Shown piece by piece: positions 27,614 to 36,959 of a stretch of DNA of 64,000 nucleotides. This DNA is from Microbulbifer sp. GL-2. GTDB lineage: Bacteria; Pseudomonadota; Gammaproteobacteria; Pseudomonadales; Cellvibrionaceae. The stretch's first letter is position 1; the number at the start of each line of letters is the position of its first letter. Below the pieces are notes generated by a model. The model saw only the letters and a program-made list of their open reading frames with translations, searched no databases and was not told the DNA's origin. A program made the translations under genes and the position numbers. The stretch lies in assembly GCF_007183175.1 (NCBI RefSeq), contig NZ_AP019807.1, positions 1,677,001 to 1,741,000 on the forward strand, written 5' to 3'.

Positions 27614-28570
27614 ATGTCTGAATCCCAGCCCACCCCTGAACCCAGCCCTGGTGCGGAAATACCGCAGTTGGCGGGGACCCTGAAGGCCGCAGGAGATCCC
27701 CTGCGGCTTGAGATCTTGCGCCTGCTCAGCCAGGACTCCTACAGCGTTCTGGAGATGTGCCGTATTTTTGACCTGCGCCAACCCGCCTTGAGTCATCACT
27801 TGAAGGTACTCGCCCAGGCTGGGCTGGTGAGTAAACGGCGGGAAGGCAACAACATCTTTTATCGGCGTACGGGAGGCACTCCACTTCTTGAACAATTGTT
27901 TGCGAATCTCGACCTACTACCTTTGTCTCCAGAGCGCGCCCAATCGGTGGAGCGAGTTTCTGAGGAGCGCGCCGAAGCTTCTCGCCGTTTCTTTGCCGAC
28001 TACGGTAACCGCTTCCGCGAGCAACAAGAGCTGATCGCTAGCTATAGCGTGTATGGTCCCCAGGTGGCACAGCTGCTCAAGTCGGGACGCCATGCGATGG
28101 AGGTGGGCCCCGGAGAAGGCGAGTTCCTACAGGAATTATCACTACGTTTCGGCACGATTACGGCCCTTGACCTGTCATCGGCCATGCTAGAGCGCGCGCA
28201 GGCTTTCGCCGATGAACAGGGGCTTAACAATATTGAGTTTGTCTGCAGTGATACGCGCGCAGCGGCAGCACGTCCGGCCAGTGCGGATACCATCGTGGTA
28301 AACATGGTGTTACATCACACCCCGGACCCGGCACAGATTTTCCGCGACCTGCAAAGCGCATTAAAAAGTGGTGGCCAGTTGCTGGTGGCTGAGCTACAGG
28401 AGCACGGTCAGGACTGGGCCAGGGAAGCCTGTGGTGACCTGTGGTTGGGCTTTGCACCGGAGCAATTGAGTGATTGGGCACAGAGTGCCGGCCTGAATGA
28501 TGGGCGCAGTGTTTACAGCGCCCTACGCAATGGCTTCCAGATCCAGATACGAGAATTTGTTAAACCCTGA
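27614..28570 (+). CDS. ArsR-family regulator fused to a SAM-dependent methyltransferase
   Basis: 318 residues with two parts. Residues ~20-90 are an ArsR winged helix (GDPLRLEILRLLSQDSYSVLEMCRIFDLRQPALSHHLKVLAQAGLVSKRREGNNIFYRR). Residues ~140-260 are a Rossmann methyltransferase-like domain with AMEVGPGEGEFLQEL and ALDLSSAMLERAQ (SAM/SAH-binding) and NMVLHHTPDPAQIFRDL. This fusion is commonly encoded beside metK and ahcY. By analogy with the ArsR-family SahR regulators it is expected to sense SAM or SAH and control the methyl cycle; whether the domain methylates anything is unknown. The palindrome upstream supports self-regulation. No ArsR-type Cys metal site is evident. Confidence 0.88.
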   Translation: MSESQPTPEPSPGAEIPQLAGTLKAAGDPLRLEILRLLSQDSYSVLEMCRIFDLRQPALSHHLKVLAQAGLVSKRREGNNIFYRRTGGTPLLEQLFANLDLLPLSPERAQSVERVSEERAEASRRFFADYGNRFREQQELIASYSVYGPQVAQLLKSGRHAMEVGPGEGEFLQELSLRFGTITALDLSSAMLERAQAFADEQGLNNIEFVCSDTRAAAARPASADTIVVNMVLHHTPDPAQIFRDLQSALKSGGQLLVAELQEHGQDWAREACGDLWLGFAPEQLSDWAQSAGLNDGRSVYSALRNGFQIQIREFVKP

Positions 28571-28642
28571 CGACAATGTCTACGTATTGTCAGAACAAGA
28601 ATTTTGCTAACCGCCCGCGGCGGAATAAATGGAGACTCTCAC

Positions 28643-29863
28643 ATGAGTGAATACAGATTGTTTACATCAGAATCCGTGTCCGAAGGACATCCGGATAAGA
28701 TTGCCGATCAGATTTCCGACGCGGTACTGGATGCTTTACTGGCTCGGGACAAGCAGGCCCGCGTTGCCTGTGAAACTTTAGTGAAAACCGGGATTGCGGT
28801 AATTGCCGGTGAGATCTCCACCTCTGCCTGGGTGGATCTTGAAGAGCTGGTGCGCAAGGTGATTACCGATATCGGCTACACCTCTTCCGATGTGGGTTAC
28901 GACGGCGAGACCTGCGGTGTGATCAATGTGATCGGCAAGCAGTCTGTGGACATCGCCCAAGGCGTTGACCGCGCCAAGCCGGAAGATCAGGGTGCTGGTG
29001 ACCAGGGGCTGATGTTTGGCTACGCCACCAATGAAACCCCGACCTTTATGCCGGCGCCGATCTATTACTCTCACCGCCTGGTGGAGCGTCAGGCGGAAGC
29101 GCGCAAGTCTGGCCTGTTGCCCTGGCTGCGCCCGGATGCCAAGAGTCAGCTGACTTTCCGCTATGACGAACAGGGCCGCCCCTGTGCGATTGATGCCGTG
29201 GTGCTTTCCACCCAGCACAACCCGGATGTCAGTCAGTCCGATCTGCGCGAGGCCGTAATGGAGTTGATCGTGCACCATACCCTGCCGCTAGAGTGGCTGC
29301 ATAAAGACACCAAGTTCCATATCAACCCAACCGGCAATTTTGTCATTGGCGGTCCTGTAGGCGATTGTGGTTTAACCGGGCGTAAAATTATTGTGGATAC
29401 CTATGGCGGTTCTGCACGTCATGGAGGAGGTGCTTTCTCTGGCAAGGACCCCTCCAAGGTAGATCGCTCTGCAGCCTACGCCGGTCGCTATGTGGCCAAG
29501 AATATTGTTGCCGCCGGCTTGGCCAAGCGCTGTGAGATCCAGGTTTCCTACGCCATAGGCGTGGCCGAGCCCACCTCCGTTGCTATCAATACTTTTGGCA
29601 CCGGTAATATTCCGGAAGAAAAGCTTGTAGAGCTGGTACGTGAGAATTTCGATCTGCGCCCCTTCGCTATTTCCAGGTCCCTTGACTTGTTGCACCCCAT
29701 GTATCAGTTGACAGCAGCTTATGGTCACTTTGGTCGCGACCCTTTCACTCATACCTACAACTGGGTGGACAGTAATGGACAGGAGCGCAGCGAAACCTTT
29801 ACCGCCTTCCCTTGGGAGAAAACTGACAAGGTAGATGCCCTGCGCACTCAGGCCGGACTGTAA
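28643..29863 (+). CDS. metK: S-adenosylmethionine synthetase
   Basis: Makes SAM from methionine and ATP. 406 residues. TSESVSEGHPDKIADQISDAVLDALL at the start, DQGLMFGYATNETP, GGPVGDCGLTGRKIIVDTYGG and the P-loop-like GGGAFSGKDPSKVDRSAAY. The ATG at 28643 has GGAG upstream; the frame is open to 28604 with no family match. It follows the regulator by 72 bases. No SAM or SAH riboswitch was recognised in that gap, fitting protein-based control. Confidence 0.97.
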   Translation: MSEYRLFTSESVSEGHPDKIADQISDAVLDALLARDKQARVACETLVKTGIAVIAGEISTSAWVDLEELVRKVITDIGYTSSDVGYDGETCGVINVIGKQSVDIAQGVDRAKPEDQGAGDQGLMFGYATNETPTFMPAPIYYSHRLVERQAEARKSGLLPWLRPDAKSQLTFRYDEQGRPCAIDAVVLSTQHNPDVSQSDLREAVMELIVHHTLPLEWLHKDTKFHINPTGNFVIGGPVGDCGLTGRKIIVDTYGGSARHGGGAFSGKDPSKVDRSAAYAGRYVAKNIVAAGLAKRCEIQVSYAIGVAEPTSVAINTFGTGNIPEEKLVELVRENFDLRPFAISRSLDLLHPMYQLTAAYGHFGRDPFTHTYNWVDSNGQERSETFTAFPWEKTDKVDALRTQAGL

Positions 29864-29964
29864 TCCGTTTATAAAACAGTGGCTAAAAAATTCTGGATTA
29901 GTGGCCATTCCACTAAGGGCGATATGCTCAAAAGTATTAACAATTTTATTGGACCTGAAAGAAC

Positions 29965-31350
29965 ATGAACCAGATGAGCACCGAATTTAAAGATTTTAAA
30001 ATCGCGGATATTTCCCTGGCCGAGTGGGGCCGTCGCGAAATCGAGATTGCCGAAGGCGAAATGCCGGCGCTGATGACCCTGCGGGAAAAATATCGCGCGG
30101 AACAACCACTCGCCGGTGCGCGTATCATGGGTTGTATCCATATGACCATCCAGACTGCGGTTTTGATTGAGACCCTGGTCGCCCTGGGTGCTGAAGTACG
30201 CTGGTCTTCCTGTAATATTTTCTCCACTCAGGACCACGCTGCCGCAGCTATAGCCGCAAGTGGTATCCCGGTATTTGCCTGGAAAGGTGAAACTGAGGAA
30301 GAGTACGAATGGTGCCTGGAGCGCACCGTCGGTGCCGATGTTGCCGGCTGGCAGCCGAATATGATTCTCGATGACGGCGGTGATCTTACCGAACTGTTGC
30401 ACCGCAAATATTCCTCTATTCTTGATAATTGCCACGGTATCAGCGAAGAAACCACTACCGGTGTACATCGCTTGCAGGACATGCTGCGTGAAGGCGCCTT
30501 GAAGGTGCCTGCGATCAACGTTAATGATGCTGTTACCAAGAGTAAGAACGACAATAAATATGGTTGTCGTCACAGCCTGAACGATGCCATCAAGCGTGCC
30601 ACCGATCACCTGTTGGCTGGTAAGAAAGCACTGGTAATCGGTTACGGTGATGTGGGTAAAGGTTCCGCTGCTTCACTGCGTCAGGAAGGCATGATTGTAA
30701 AAGTATCCGAGGTTGACCCTATCTGTGCCATGCAAGCCTGTATGGACGGCTTTGAACTGGTATCCCCTTACATTAACGGTATCAATACCGGTACTACGGA
30801 AGGTATCAATAAGGCGTTGTTAGCCAATACTGACCTAATTGTGACTACTACCGGCAATGCCAATGTGTGCGATGCACATATGCTCTCAGCTCTGAAAAGT
30901 GGTGCTGTGGTATCCAATATTGGTCACTTCGACAATGAAATTGATACCGCCTTTATGCGTGAGAACTGGGAATGGCAGGAAGTGAAGCCACAGGTGCATA
31001 AAGTGGTACGTAATAGCGAAACCAATGATCACCTGCTACTGCTGTCTGAAGGGCGTCTGGTAAACCTGGGCAATGCCACGGGTCACCCCAGCCGTATTAT
31101 GGATGGCTCTTTTGCCAACCAGGTCCTTGCACAGATCCACCTGTTTGACGAGAAGTTCGCTGATTTGCCCGGGGATCAAAAGGTATCTGCTTTATACGTA
31201 AAAGTGCTGCCCAAGCGCCTCGATGAAGAAGTGGCCCGCTATATGGTAGAAGGCTTTAGTGGTGTGATTACCCGAATGACTGAAGAGCAGGCTAAATATA
31301 TCGGTGTTTCTGTGGACGGTCCGTTCAAACCAGAAAGTTATAAATACTAA
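29965..31350 (+). CDS. ahcY: Adenosylhomocysteinase
   Basis: Reversibly hydrolyses S-adenosylhomocysteine to adenosine and homocysteine, removing the methylation by-product. 461 residues. Substrate-binding ADISLAEWGRREIEIAEGEMPALM and EETTTGVHRL, NAD-binding VIGYGDVGKGSAASLR near 222, and the C-terminal Lys/Tyr end (KPESYKY). GAAAGAAC lies before the ATG; a second ATG is three codons in. Together with metK and metF this closes the methyl cycle. This family complements or replaces the Pfs/LuxS route; those genes are not in the window. Confidence 0.97.
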   Translation: MNQMSTEFKDFKIADISLAEWGRREIEIAEGEMPALMTLREKYRAEQPLAGARIMGCIHMTIQTAVLIETLVALGAEVRWSSCNIFSTQDHAAAAIAASGIPVFAWKGETEEEYEWCLERTVGADVAGWQPNMILDDGGDLTELLHRKYSSILDNCHGISEETTTGVHRLQDMLREGALKVPAINVNDAVTKSKNDNKYGCRHSLNDAIKRATDHLLAGKKALVIGYGDVGKGSAASLRQEGMIVKVSEVDPICAMQACMDGFELVSPYINGINTGTTEGINKALLANTDLIVTTTGNANVCDAHMLSALKSGAVVSNIGHFDNEIDTAFMRENWEWQEVKPQVHKVVRNSETNDHLLLLSEGRLVNLGNATGHPSRIMDGSFANQVLAQIHLFDEKFADLPGDQKVSALYVKVLPKRLDEEVARYMVEGFSGVITRMTEEQAKYIGVSVDGPFKPESYKY

Positions 31351-31357
31351 TTCCCTT

Positions 31358-31386
31358 TAAAAAGGTGTCGGCTATGCCGGCACCTG
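31358..31386 (+). other. Hairpin between ahcY and metF
   Basis: AGGTGTCGGC–TATG–CCGGCACCT can form a strong stem just after the ahcY stop, without a T-run. It may stabilise the upstream message or tune read-through to metF. Confidence 0.4.
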
Positions 31387-31411
31387 AATTTCGGAGGGCC
31401 TGGAAAATATA

Positions 31412-32248
31412 ATGAAAAATCCCATTCGCATCAGTTTCGAGTTTTTCCCACCCAAAACCCCCGAAGGTCGCGCAAAACTGCATAAAACCCGCGAGGCTTT
31501 ACAGGTATTTAATCCAGAGTTTTTTTCTGTCACCTATGGCGCAGGCGGCACTACCCGTGAGACGACCTCGAATATTGTTACCAATATGCGTCGTGACGGC
31601 ATTTCTATTGCGCCCCATCTCTCTTTTGGTGGTGATAAAGAAGAAACAATCCTCAATTTATTAAATACATATAAAGAGGCGGGTGTAAATCGTATCGTGG
31701 CCCTGAGAGGCGATATGCCTTCTGGTATGGGGGCCGTAGCGCAGCTGGTCTATGCGAATGAATTGGTGGCGTTTATCCGCCGCCATACAGGCAATCTTTT
31801 CCATCTGGAAGTTGCCGCCTACCCGGAAATACACCCGGAATCCAATAGCTATGATGATGATATACGCTATTTAAAGGGTAAATTCGAGGCAGGAGCCAAT
31901 AGTGCTTTAACGCAATATTTTTATAACCCGGATTCCTATTTTTATTTTATAGATCAATGTGAAAAAGCAGGAATAGATGCACCGATTTATCCCGGTATAA
32001 TGCCTATTCTCAATTTTGATAATTTGGTGCGTTTCTCCCGTAATTGTGGTGCAGAAATACCGCGCTGGTTGAAAAAGCGTATGGAGAGTTACCGGAATCC
32101 GGAGGATATTCGCAAGTTGGGTCTCGAACTGGTTACGGATCTATGTGAAACGCTTCTGGAAGGTGGTGCGCCAGGATTACATTTTTACACAATGAATAAG
32201 ACCGATGCCTCAGCATATATCCTTCAGTCCCTGGGCTTAGAAAAGTAA
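31412..32248 (+). CDS. metF: Methylenetetrahydrofolate reductase
   Basis: FAD-dependent reduction of 5,10-methylene-THF to 5-methyl-THF for methionine synthesis. 278 residues. ISFEFFPPKTPEGRAKL, FFSVTYGAGGTTRETT, VALRGDMP, AAYPEIHPES and ALTQYFYNPDSYFYFID, then PGIMPI and APGLHFYTMN. GGAGGGCC lies upstream. It is 61 bases after ahcY on the same strand, so a metK–ahcY–metF unit is likely. Confidence 0.96.
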   Translation: MKNPIRISFEFFPPKTPEGRAKLHKTREALQVFNPEFFSVTYGAGGTTRETTSNIVTNMRRDGISIAPHLSFGGDKEETILNLLNTYKEAGVNRIVALRGDMPSGMGAVAQLVYANELVAFIRRHTGNLFHLEVAAYPEIHPESNSYDDDIRYLKGKFEAGANSALTQYFYNPDSYFYFIDQCEKAGIDAPIYPGIMPILNFDNLVRFSRNCGAEIPRWLKKRMESYRNPEDIRKLGLELVTDLCETLLEGGAPGLHFYTMNKTDASAYILQSLGLEK

Positions 32249-32337
32249 GAAAATAGTTTTCTGGCTGGGGTAGTTAAAAATATTTCCGGTTTACAGAGAA
32301 GGGACGATATCAGTCAGCATATTCTGAGAGTTTATAA

Positions 32338-33009
32338 ATGCGTAAATATTGTCCTTCTACTGAACCCTATTTTACTGTAGTTTACAAGGACCCCTCCCTG
32401 TTGGTATTGGATAAGCCGAGTGGACTTCTGTGTGTGCCTGGCCGCGATCCTGCCCATAAGGATAGCTTGGCCAGCCGGGTACAGGAGCACTACCCGGAAG
32501 CTTTGATCGTACATCGTTTAGATATGGATACTTCAGGACTGGTAGTGATGGCTCGCAGCCCAGAGGTACACAGAGCGCTCAGTACACTCTTCCAGAAACG
32601 TAAAGTCGACAAAACCTACTTCGCGCGAGTTTGGGGCGTACCTGAAACTGATATTGGTGAAGTAGATCTACCGCTGATATGTGACTGGCCAAACAGGCCG
32701 AGACAGATTGTGGATTTTGAAGTTGGTAAACCTTCTTTAACTCACTGGGAAAAAATTTCCAATTCAAATAGTTGCAGCTTGATTCGATTGAAGCCAATCA
32801 CTGGGCGGTCGCATCAGTTGCGTGTGCATATGCAGGCAATAGGTCATCCGATATTGGGGGATCCCTTTTATGCTCATAAAGAGGCCGTGGCTGCAGCTTC
32901 CAGGTTATTATTGCATGCGAGTGAGTTGAAGTTCATTCATCCTGTTAAAGAAGAAATGTTGCAATTCAATAGTGAACTTCCAAGAGAGTTCTCTGCGAGG
33001 AACATTTAG
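32338..33009 (+). CDS. rluA: RluA-family pseudouridine synthase
   Basis: Converts uridine to pseudouridine in RNA. 223 residues, close to E. coli RluA (219), without an S4 domain, which favours RluA (23S rRNA U746 and tRNA U32) over RluC/D. Motif II HRLDMDTSG with catalytic Asp62, GRSHQLRVHMQAIGHPILGDPFY near the C-terminus and LLLHASELKFIHP. The exact target is inferred from length and similarity. It is followed by a strong bidirectional terminator shared with tex. Confidence 0.87.
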   Translation: MRKYCPSTEPYFTVVYKDPSLLVLDKPSGLLCVPGRDPAHKDSLASRVQEHYPEALIVHRLDMDTSGLVVMARSPEVHRALSTLFQKRKVDKTYFARVWGVPETDIGEVDLPLICDWPNRPRQIVDFEVGKPSLTHWEKISNSNSCSLIRLKPITGRSHQLRVHMQAIGHPILGDPFYAHKEAVAAASRLLLHASELKFIHPVKEEMLQFNSELPREFSARNI

Positions 33010-33036
33010 TCAATATGAGTTTGATTTTGTGAGATG

Positions 33037-33066
33037 AAAAAAGGCGATTAAATAATCGCCTTTTTT
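33037..33066. terminator. Bidirectional terminator between rluA and tex
   Basis: AAAAAAGGCGATTA–AA–TAATCGCCTTTTTT: a long perfect hairpin with A-run and T-run on opposite sides, between convergent genes. Confidence 0.9.
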
Positions 33067-33075
33067 ATTTTTCTG

Positions 33076-35418
33076 CTATTTTTTACTTTTCATTGCCGCC
33101 AAGAGAAGGTCGCCCATACTGCCTTGGCTTCCCTTCTGCGGGCGATTTCCCTGTTGCTTGCCATAGCGTTGGGCCTGGCGATTTTCCCGCTGGTCACCTT
33201 TTTTAACACCTCCACTACCCTGTTCTCCTGGTTCATCGGAGAGGCGCATGGAGAGGCCGATGCGCTTACGCGCTACGTCCACTTCCATTACTTTCACCTT
33301 TACGATATCGCCGGCTTTTACAACGTCATGGGGATCTTTGACGAACTTTTCTGAGAGTGCGGAAATATGTACCAGGCCATCCTGATGCACACCGATATCC
33401 ACAAAGGCACCGAAATTGGTGACATTGGTAACGGTACCCTCAAGTACCATGGAGGGACGCAGGTCTTTGATTTCTTCTACGCCATCCTCAAAGCGGGCGG
33501 TGCGGAACTCCGGGCGTGGGTCACGACCGGGTTTTTCCAGTTCGGCGATGATGTCGGTAACGGTGGGTACCCCGAATTTTTCGTCGGTGTAGTCCGCTGG
33601 ATTCAGGAGACGTAGGAAAGCGGAGTCACCGATCAGGCTGTTGATTTCACGACCGCATTTCTCGGCAATACGTTTTACCACGATATAGGATTCCGGGTGT
33701 ACACCGGATTTATCCAGAGGGTTGTCGCCGTTATTAATCCGCAGGAACCCAGCGGCTTGTTCGAAGGCCTTGGGCCCCAGGCGCGGTACTTCCATCAGCT
33801 GCTTGCGGTTTTTAAAGGCGCCGTTCTGATCCCGGAAGCTGACGATATTGCTGGCGATAGAGGCAGTCAGGCCAGAAACTTTGGCCAGCAGTGGCGCTGA
33901 GGCGGAGTTCAGCTCTGCACCGACACCGTTTACACAGTCTTCCACTACAGCGTCGAGGGAGCGCGCCAACTGTGTCTGAGACACATCGTGTTGATATTGG
34001 CCAACACCAATGGATTTGGGTTCGATTTTAACCAGTTCTGCCAGCGGGTCCTGCAGACGGCGGGCGATAGAGATAGCGCCGCGAATAGTTACGTCCAGGT
34101 CAGGGAACTCCCGCGCGGCAAATTCGGAGGCGGAGTACACGGAGGCACCGGCTTCGTTCACCACTACCTTTTGTGCGCCAAGCTTGTATTGCTTAATGGT
34201 CTCGCCGACAAACTTGTCGGTCTCACGGCTGGCAGTGCCGTTGCCGATCGCAATCAGGCCCACATTGTATTTATTACACAGTGCCGCGATGACAGCAGCG
34301 GATTCCTGGTGACGATTTTGTGGTGGGTTGGGGAAGATCGCAGTGTGATCCAGTATCTTGCCAGTGGCATCTACCACGGCTACTTTGACCCCTGTGCGCA
34401 GGCCCGGATCCAGGCCGATAGTAGCTTTTTGTCCTGCAGGTGCCGCCAGTAACAAGTCTTTGAGGTTGCGGGAGAAAACCTTGATAGCTTCTTCTTCCGC
34501 TTTTTCCCGCAGCTCACCCAGAAGGTCGGTTTCCAGTGCAGTGAGTAGCTTGATACGCCAGGTCCAGCGCACTACTTCGCCAAGCCATTTGTCCGCTGGG
34601 CGCCCTTCATCGCTGATATCGAAGTGTCTGGCGATCATGGTTTCGCAGGGGTGGCCGGAGGTAGGAGAGGCTCCCTCTTCTTCCGGCAGTCCCACACTGA
34701 TGGCGAGGATACCCTCGTTGCGACCGCGAAAGATGGCCAGGGCGCGGTGGGACGGTACCCTGGACCAGTCTTCAGCGTACTCAAAGTAATCGCGGAATTT
34801 GGCTCCCTCTTCCTCTTTGCCGTCCAGCAGTTTGGATTTGACCTGGCCATCGCGTTTGAGGAAATCTCGCAGCCTGCCCAGCAGCTCGGCATCCTCGGCG
34901 AAACGCTCCATCAGGATAAACTTCGCTCCGTCTAGAGCTGCCTTGATGTCTTTCACCTGTAAGGAGGTGTCTTCGTTATCGGTGTTGAGATATTGCTGCG
35001 CCTCTATCGCAGGGTCTAGGCTGGGATCGTTGATCAGCGTGTTAGCCAATGGCTCAAGGCCCGCTTCGATGGCGATTTGCCCTTTGGTGCGGCGCTTGGG
35101 TTTGTAGGGGAGATAGAGGTCCTCAAGGCGGTTCTTGGTATCGGCACTGTTGATCTGTTGTGCCAGTTCCGGTGAGAGTTTGCCCTGCTCATCAATACTT
35201 TTCAGGATCGTTGCGCGTCGCTCTTCCAGTTCGCGCAAGTAGCGCAGCCGGTCTTCCAGGTTGCGCAGTTGGGTGTCGTCCAGGGCCCCTGTCACCTCTT
35301 TCCGGTAGCGGGCGATAAATGGCACGGTAGCACCTTCATCGAGCAGGGATACTGCGGCTGTGACCTGTTGAGGGCGTACATTGAGTTCTTCGGCGATGCG
35401 AACGTTGATATCCAGCAT
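33076..35418 (-). CDS. tex: Tex-family RNA-binding transcription accessory protein
   Basis: Conserved nucleic-acid-binding protein related to eukaryotic Spt6; affects transcription and toxin expression in some bacteria. 780 residues (P. aeruginosa ~785). An N-terminal helical region (MLDINVRIAEELNVRPQQVTAAVSLLDEGATVPFIARYRKE), a YqgF/RuvX-like RNase H fold (IGLDPGLRTGVKVAVVDATG), two helix-hairpin-helix segments (VPRLGPKAFEQAAGFLRI), and an S1 domain at about 648-722 (VLEGTVTNVTNFGAFVDIGVHQDGLVHIS). The tail is Gln/Gly/Arg-rich. Single gene, convergent with rluA. Confidence 0.95.
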   Translation of the reverse strand: MLDINVRIAEELNVRPQQVTAAVSLLDEGATVPFIARYRKEVTGALDDTQLRNLEDRLRYLRELEERRATILKSIDEQGKLSPELAQQINSADTKNRLEDLYLPYKPKRRTKGQIAIEAGLEPLANTLINDPSLDPAIEAQQYLNTDNEDTSLQVKDIKAALDGAKFILMERFAEDAELLGRLRDFLKRDGQVKSKLLDGKEEEGAKFRDYFEYAEDWSRVPSHRALAIFRGRNEGILAISVGLPEEEGASPTSGHPCETMIARHFDISDEGRPADKWLGEVVRWTWRIKLLTALETDLLGELREKAEEEAIKVFSRNLKDLLLAAPAGQKATIGLDPGLRTGVKVAVVDATGKILDHTAIFPNPPQNRHQESAAVIAALCNKYNVGLIAIGNGTASRETDKFVGETIKQYKLGAQKVVVNEAGASVYSASEFAAREFPDLDVTIRGAISIARRLQDPLAELVKIEPKSIGVGQYQHDVSQTQLARSLDAVVEDCVNGVGAELNSASAPLLAKVSGLTASIASNIVSFRDQNGAFKNRKQLMEVPRLGPKAFEQAAGFLRINNGDNPLDKSGVHPESYIVVKRIAEKCGREINSLIGDSAFLRLLNPADYTDEKFGVPTVTDIIAELEKPGRDPRPEFRTARFEDGVEEIKDLRPSMVLEGTVTNVTNFGAFVDIGVHQDGLVHISALSEKFVKDPHDVVKAGDIVKVKVMEVDVARKRIGLSMRLSDEPGEQGSGGVKKGDQRENRQAQRYGKQQGNRPQKGSQGSMGDLLLAAMKSKK

Positions 35419-35711
35419 TTGATGTTTACATCCGTTTTCCGGGGGATTTCGTACTTCTAGGAGCGGGGTTTGACCGGGAACAAGCCTGTCGGTTTCCTTG
35501 GCTTTGTGCGGCCCGGCTGCCTCTCCTGCAACGGTAAATTGGGTTAGGCATTATGCGTTACCCAGGCGTCGCGAGGAAGGTTTGCGATAGGACACAAACT
35601 CCTGCGGCAACCTGCATCTAAATACACGCTTAGCCGCGTCGAACACCTGTAGAATGCGCGCTAATTAAAATTTGATCAGTTTCGGTCACAAGATTGGGGT
35701 AGAGGGTACCT

Positions 35712-36959
35712 GTGAAAGTTTCGAGCAAGAACAAGCTATTACTTACCGTTTTGGTTATTGGGGCGGCTGCCATTGCTACAGTGGTACTCCTTAAACCCAA
35801 ACCCGAAGAGAAACCACCAGAAGCCGTTGTGCCGCCAGTTGCCGATGTTCTCTATGTGGAGCCGGGCCGTCAGACTCTGTTAGTACCAAGCCAGGGCACT
35901 GTGCATGCCCGCCATGAAATTGAAGTGGTGGCCCGCGTCGGTGGTGTTATCGAAAGTGTGGCTGATGCCTTTGTACCTGGTGGCTTCTTCGCCGCAGGGG
36001 AGCCCCTGCTCAAATTTGAGCAGGCTGACTACGCCTATAAAGTGACCCGTGCCGAGTCACAGCTGGCTGATGCCAGGTCTGCTCTGGCTCAGGAGCAGGG
36101 TCGTGCCAAACAAGCCAAGCGCGAGTGGCGCGACTTGGGTAGCGAGGCCGCCAATGCCCTGTTCCTGCGCAAGCCCCACCTGGCTGCCGCGGAAGCCGCA
36201 GTGGCGGCTGCAGGTGCGGATCGCGATCAAGCGAAACTTGACCTTAAGCGCACAACAGTAACAGCGCCTTTTGCCGGCCGCGTAGTCGAAACCTATGTGG
36301 ACCTGGGCCAGTACATCACCCCGGGTACCAGGCTGGCAAAAATCCATAGCACCGGTATTGCCGAGGTGCGTTTGCCTTTGACTGACCAGCAGCTTGCCCT
36401 GCTCGACTTGCCACTAGGTAGATCCATCGAAAACGGTCCTGAAGTACGGCTCCAGGCAGTAGTAGCCGGGCGCGAGCGCGAGTGGCGTGCGCAGTTGGTA
36501 CGCACTGAAGCGAGTATTGATCCCAATAGTCGTTTTATCTTTGCTGTGGCCCAGGTACAGAACCCCTATGAAGGTGATGCGCCGCTGATGAATGGCCTCT
36601 TTGTAGAGGCGGATATCGCCGGTAAAACTTTCGATGATGTGGTGGAATTACCGCGTCAGGCTCTGCACGAAGGAGATCACCTGCTGGTATTGAATGAGGA
36701 GAGCAAACTCATTTTCAAAGAGGTGGAATTATTACAAAGCATCGGTGACAAGGTATGGCTGCGCGGGGAGATCGCCACTGGCGACCGCGTGGTGGTCTCC
36801 AGCCTGGGGTACTCCCGTGAAGGTATGGCACTGACCGCCAACCCTTTGAATGAGAAACCGGCCGGGTTGGTCGATAGTGTGGAAAGTAGTCCTGAGGCAT
36901 CGGCTACAGCAGTCAGCGACACTGCGGCGACGAATAATGCTTCTCAGGGAGGCCACTGA
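35712..36959 (+). CDS. RND efflux periplasmic adaptor subunit
   Basis: Membrane-fusion protein joining an inner-membrane RND pump to an outer-membrane channel. 415 residues from a GTG with GAGGG upstream. One N-terminal membrane anchor (KLLLTVLVIGAAAIATVVLL), biotinyl/lipoyl-like half (VVARVGGVIESVADAFVPGGFFAAGEPLLKFEQADY), alpha-hairpin with Ala-rich helices, the second lipoyl half (TVTAPFAGRVVETYVDLGQYITPGTRLAKI), then beta-barrel domain. The stop overlaps the RND start (TGATG). No outer-membrane factor gene follows. Confidence 0.92.
   Translation: MKVSSKNKLLLTVLVIGAAAIATVVLLKPKPEEKPPEAVVPPVADVLYVEPGRQTLLVPSQGTVHARHEIEVVARVGGVIESVADAFVPGGFFAAGEPLLKFEQADYAYKVTRAESQLADARSALAQEQGRAKQAKREWRDLGSEAANALFLRKPHLAAAEAAVAAAGADRDQAKLDLKRTTVTAPFAGRVVETYVDLGQYITPGTRLAKIHSTGIAEVRLPLTDQQLALLDLPLGRSIENGPEVRLQAVVAGREREWRAQLVRTEASIDPNSRFIFAVAQVQNPYEGDAPLMNGLFVEADIAGKTFDDVVELPRQALHEGDHLLVLNEESKLIFKEVELLQSIGDKVWLRGEIATGDRVVVSSLGYSREGMALTANPLNEKPAGLVDSVESSPEASATAVSDTAATNNASQGGH

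Noticed and set aside
29864..29964. SAH riboswitch before ahcY
   Set aside because: The gap before ahcY was searched by eye; only a small GTGG/CCAC hairpin is present and none of the conserved riboswitch core was recognised.
33988..34452. 154-residue plus-strand frame inside tex
   Set aside because: It is a shadow of the tex coding sequence, which has strong family motifs on the other strand.
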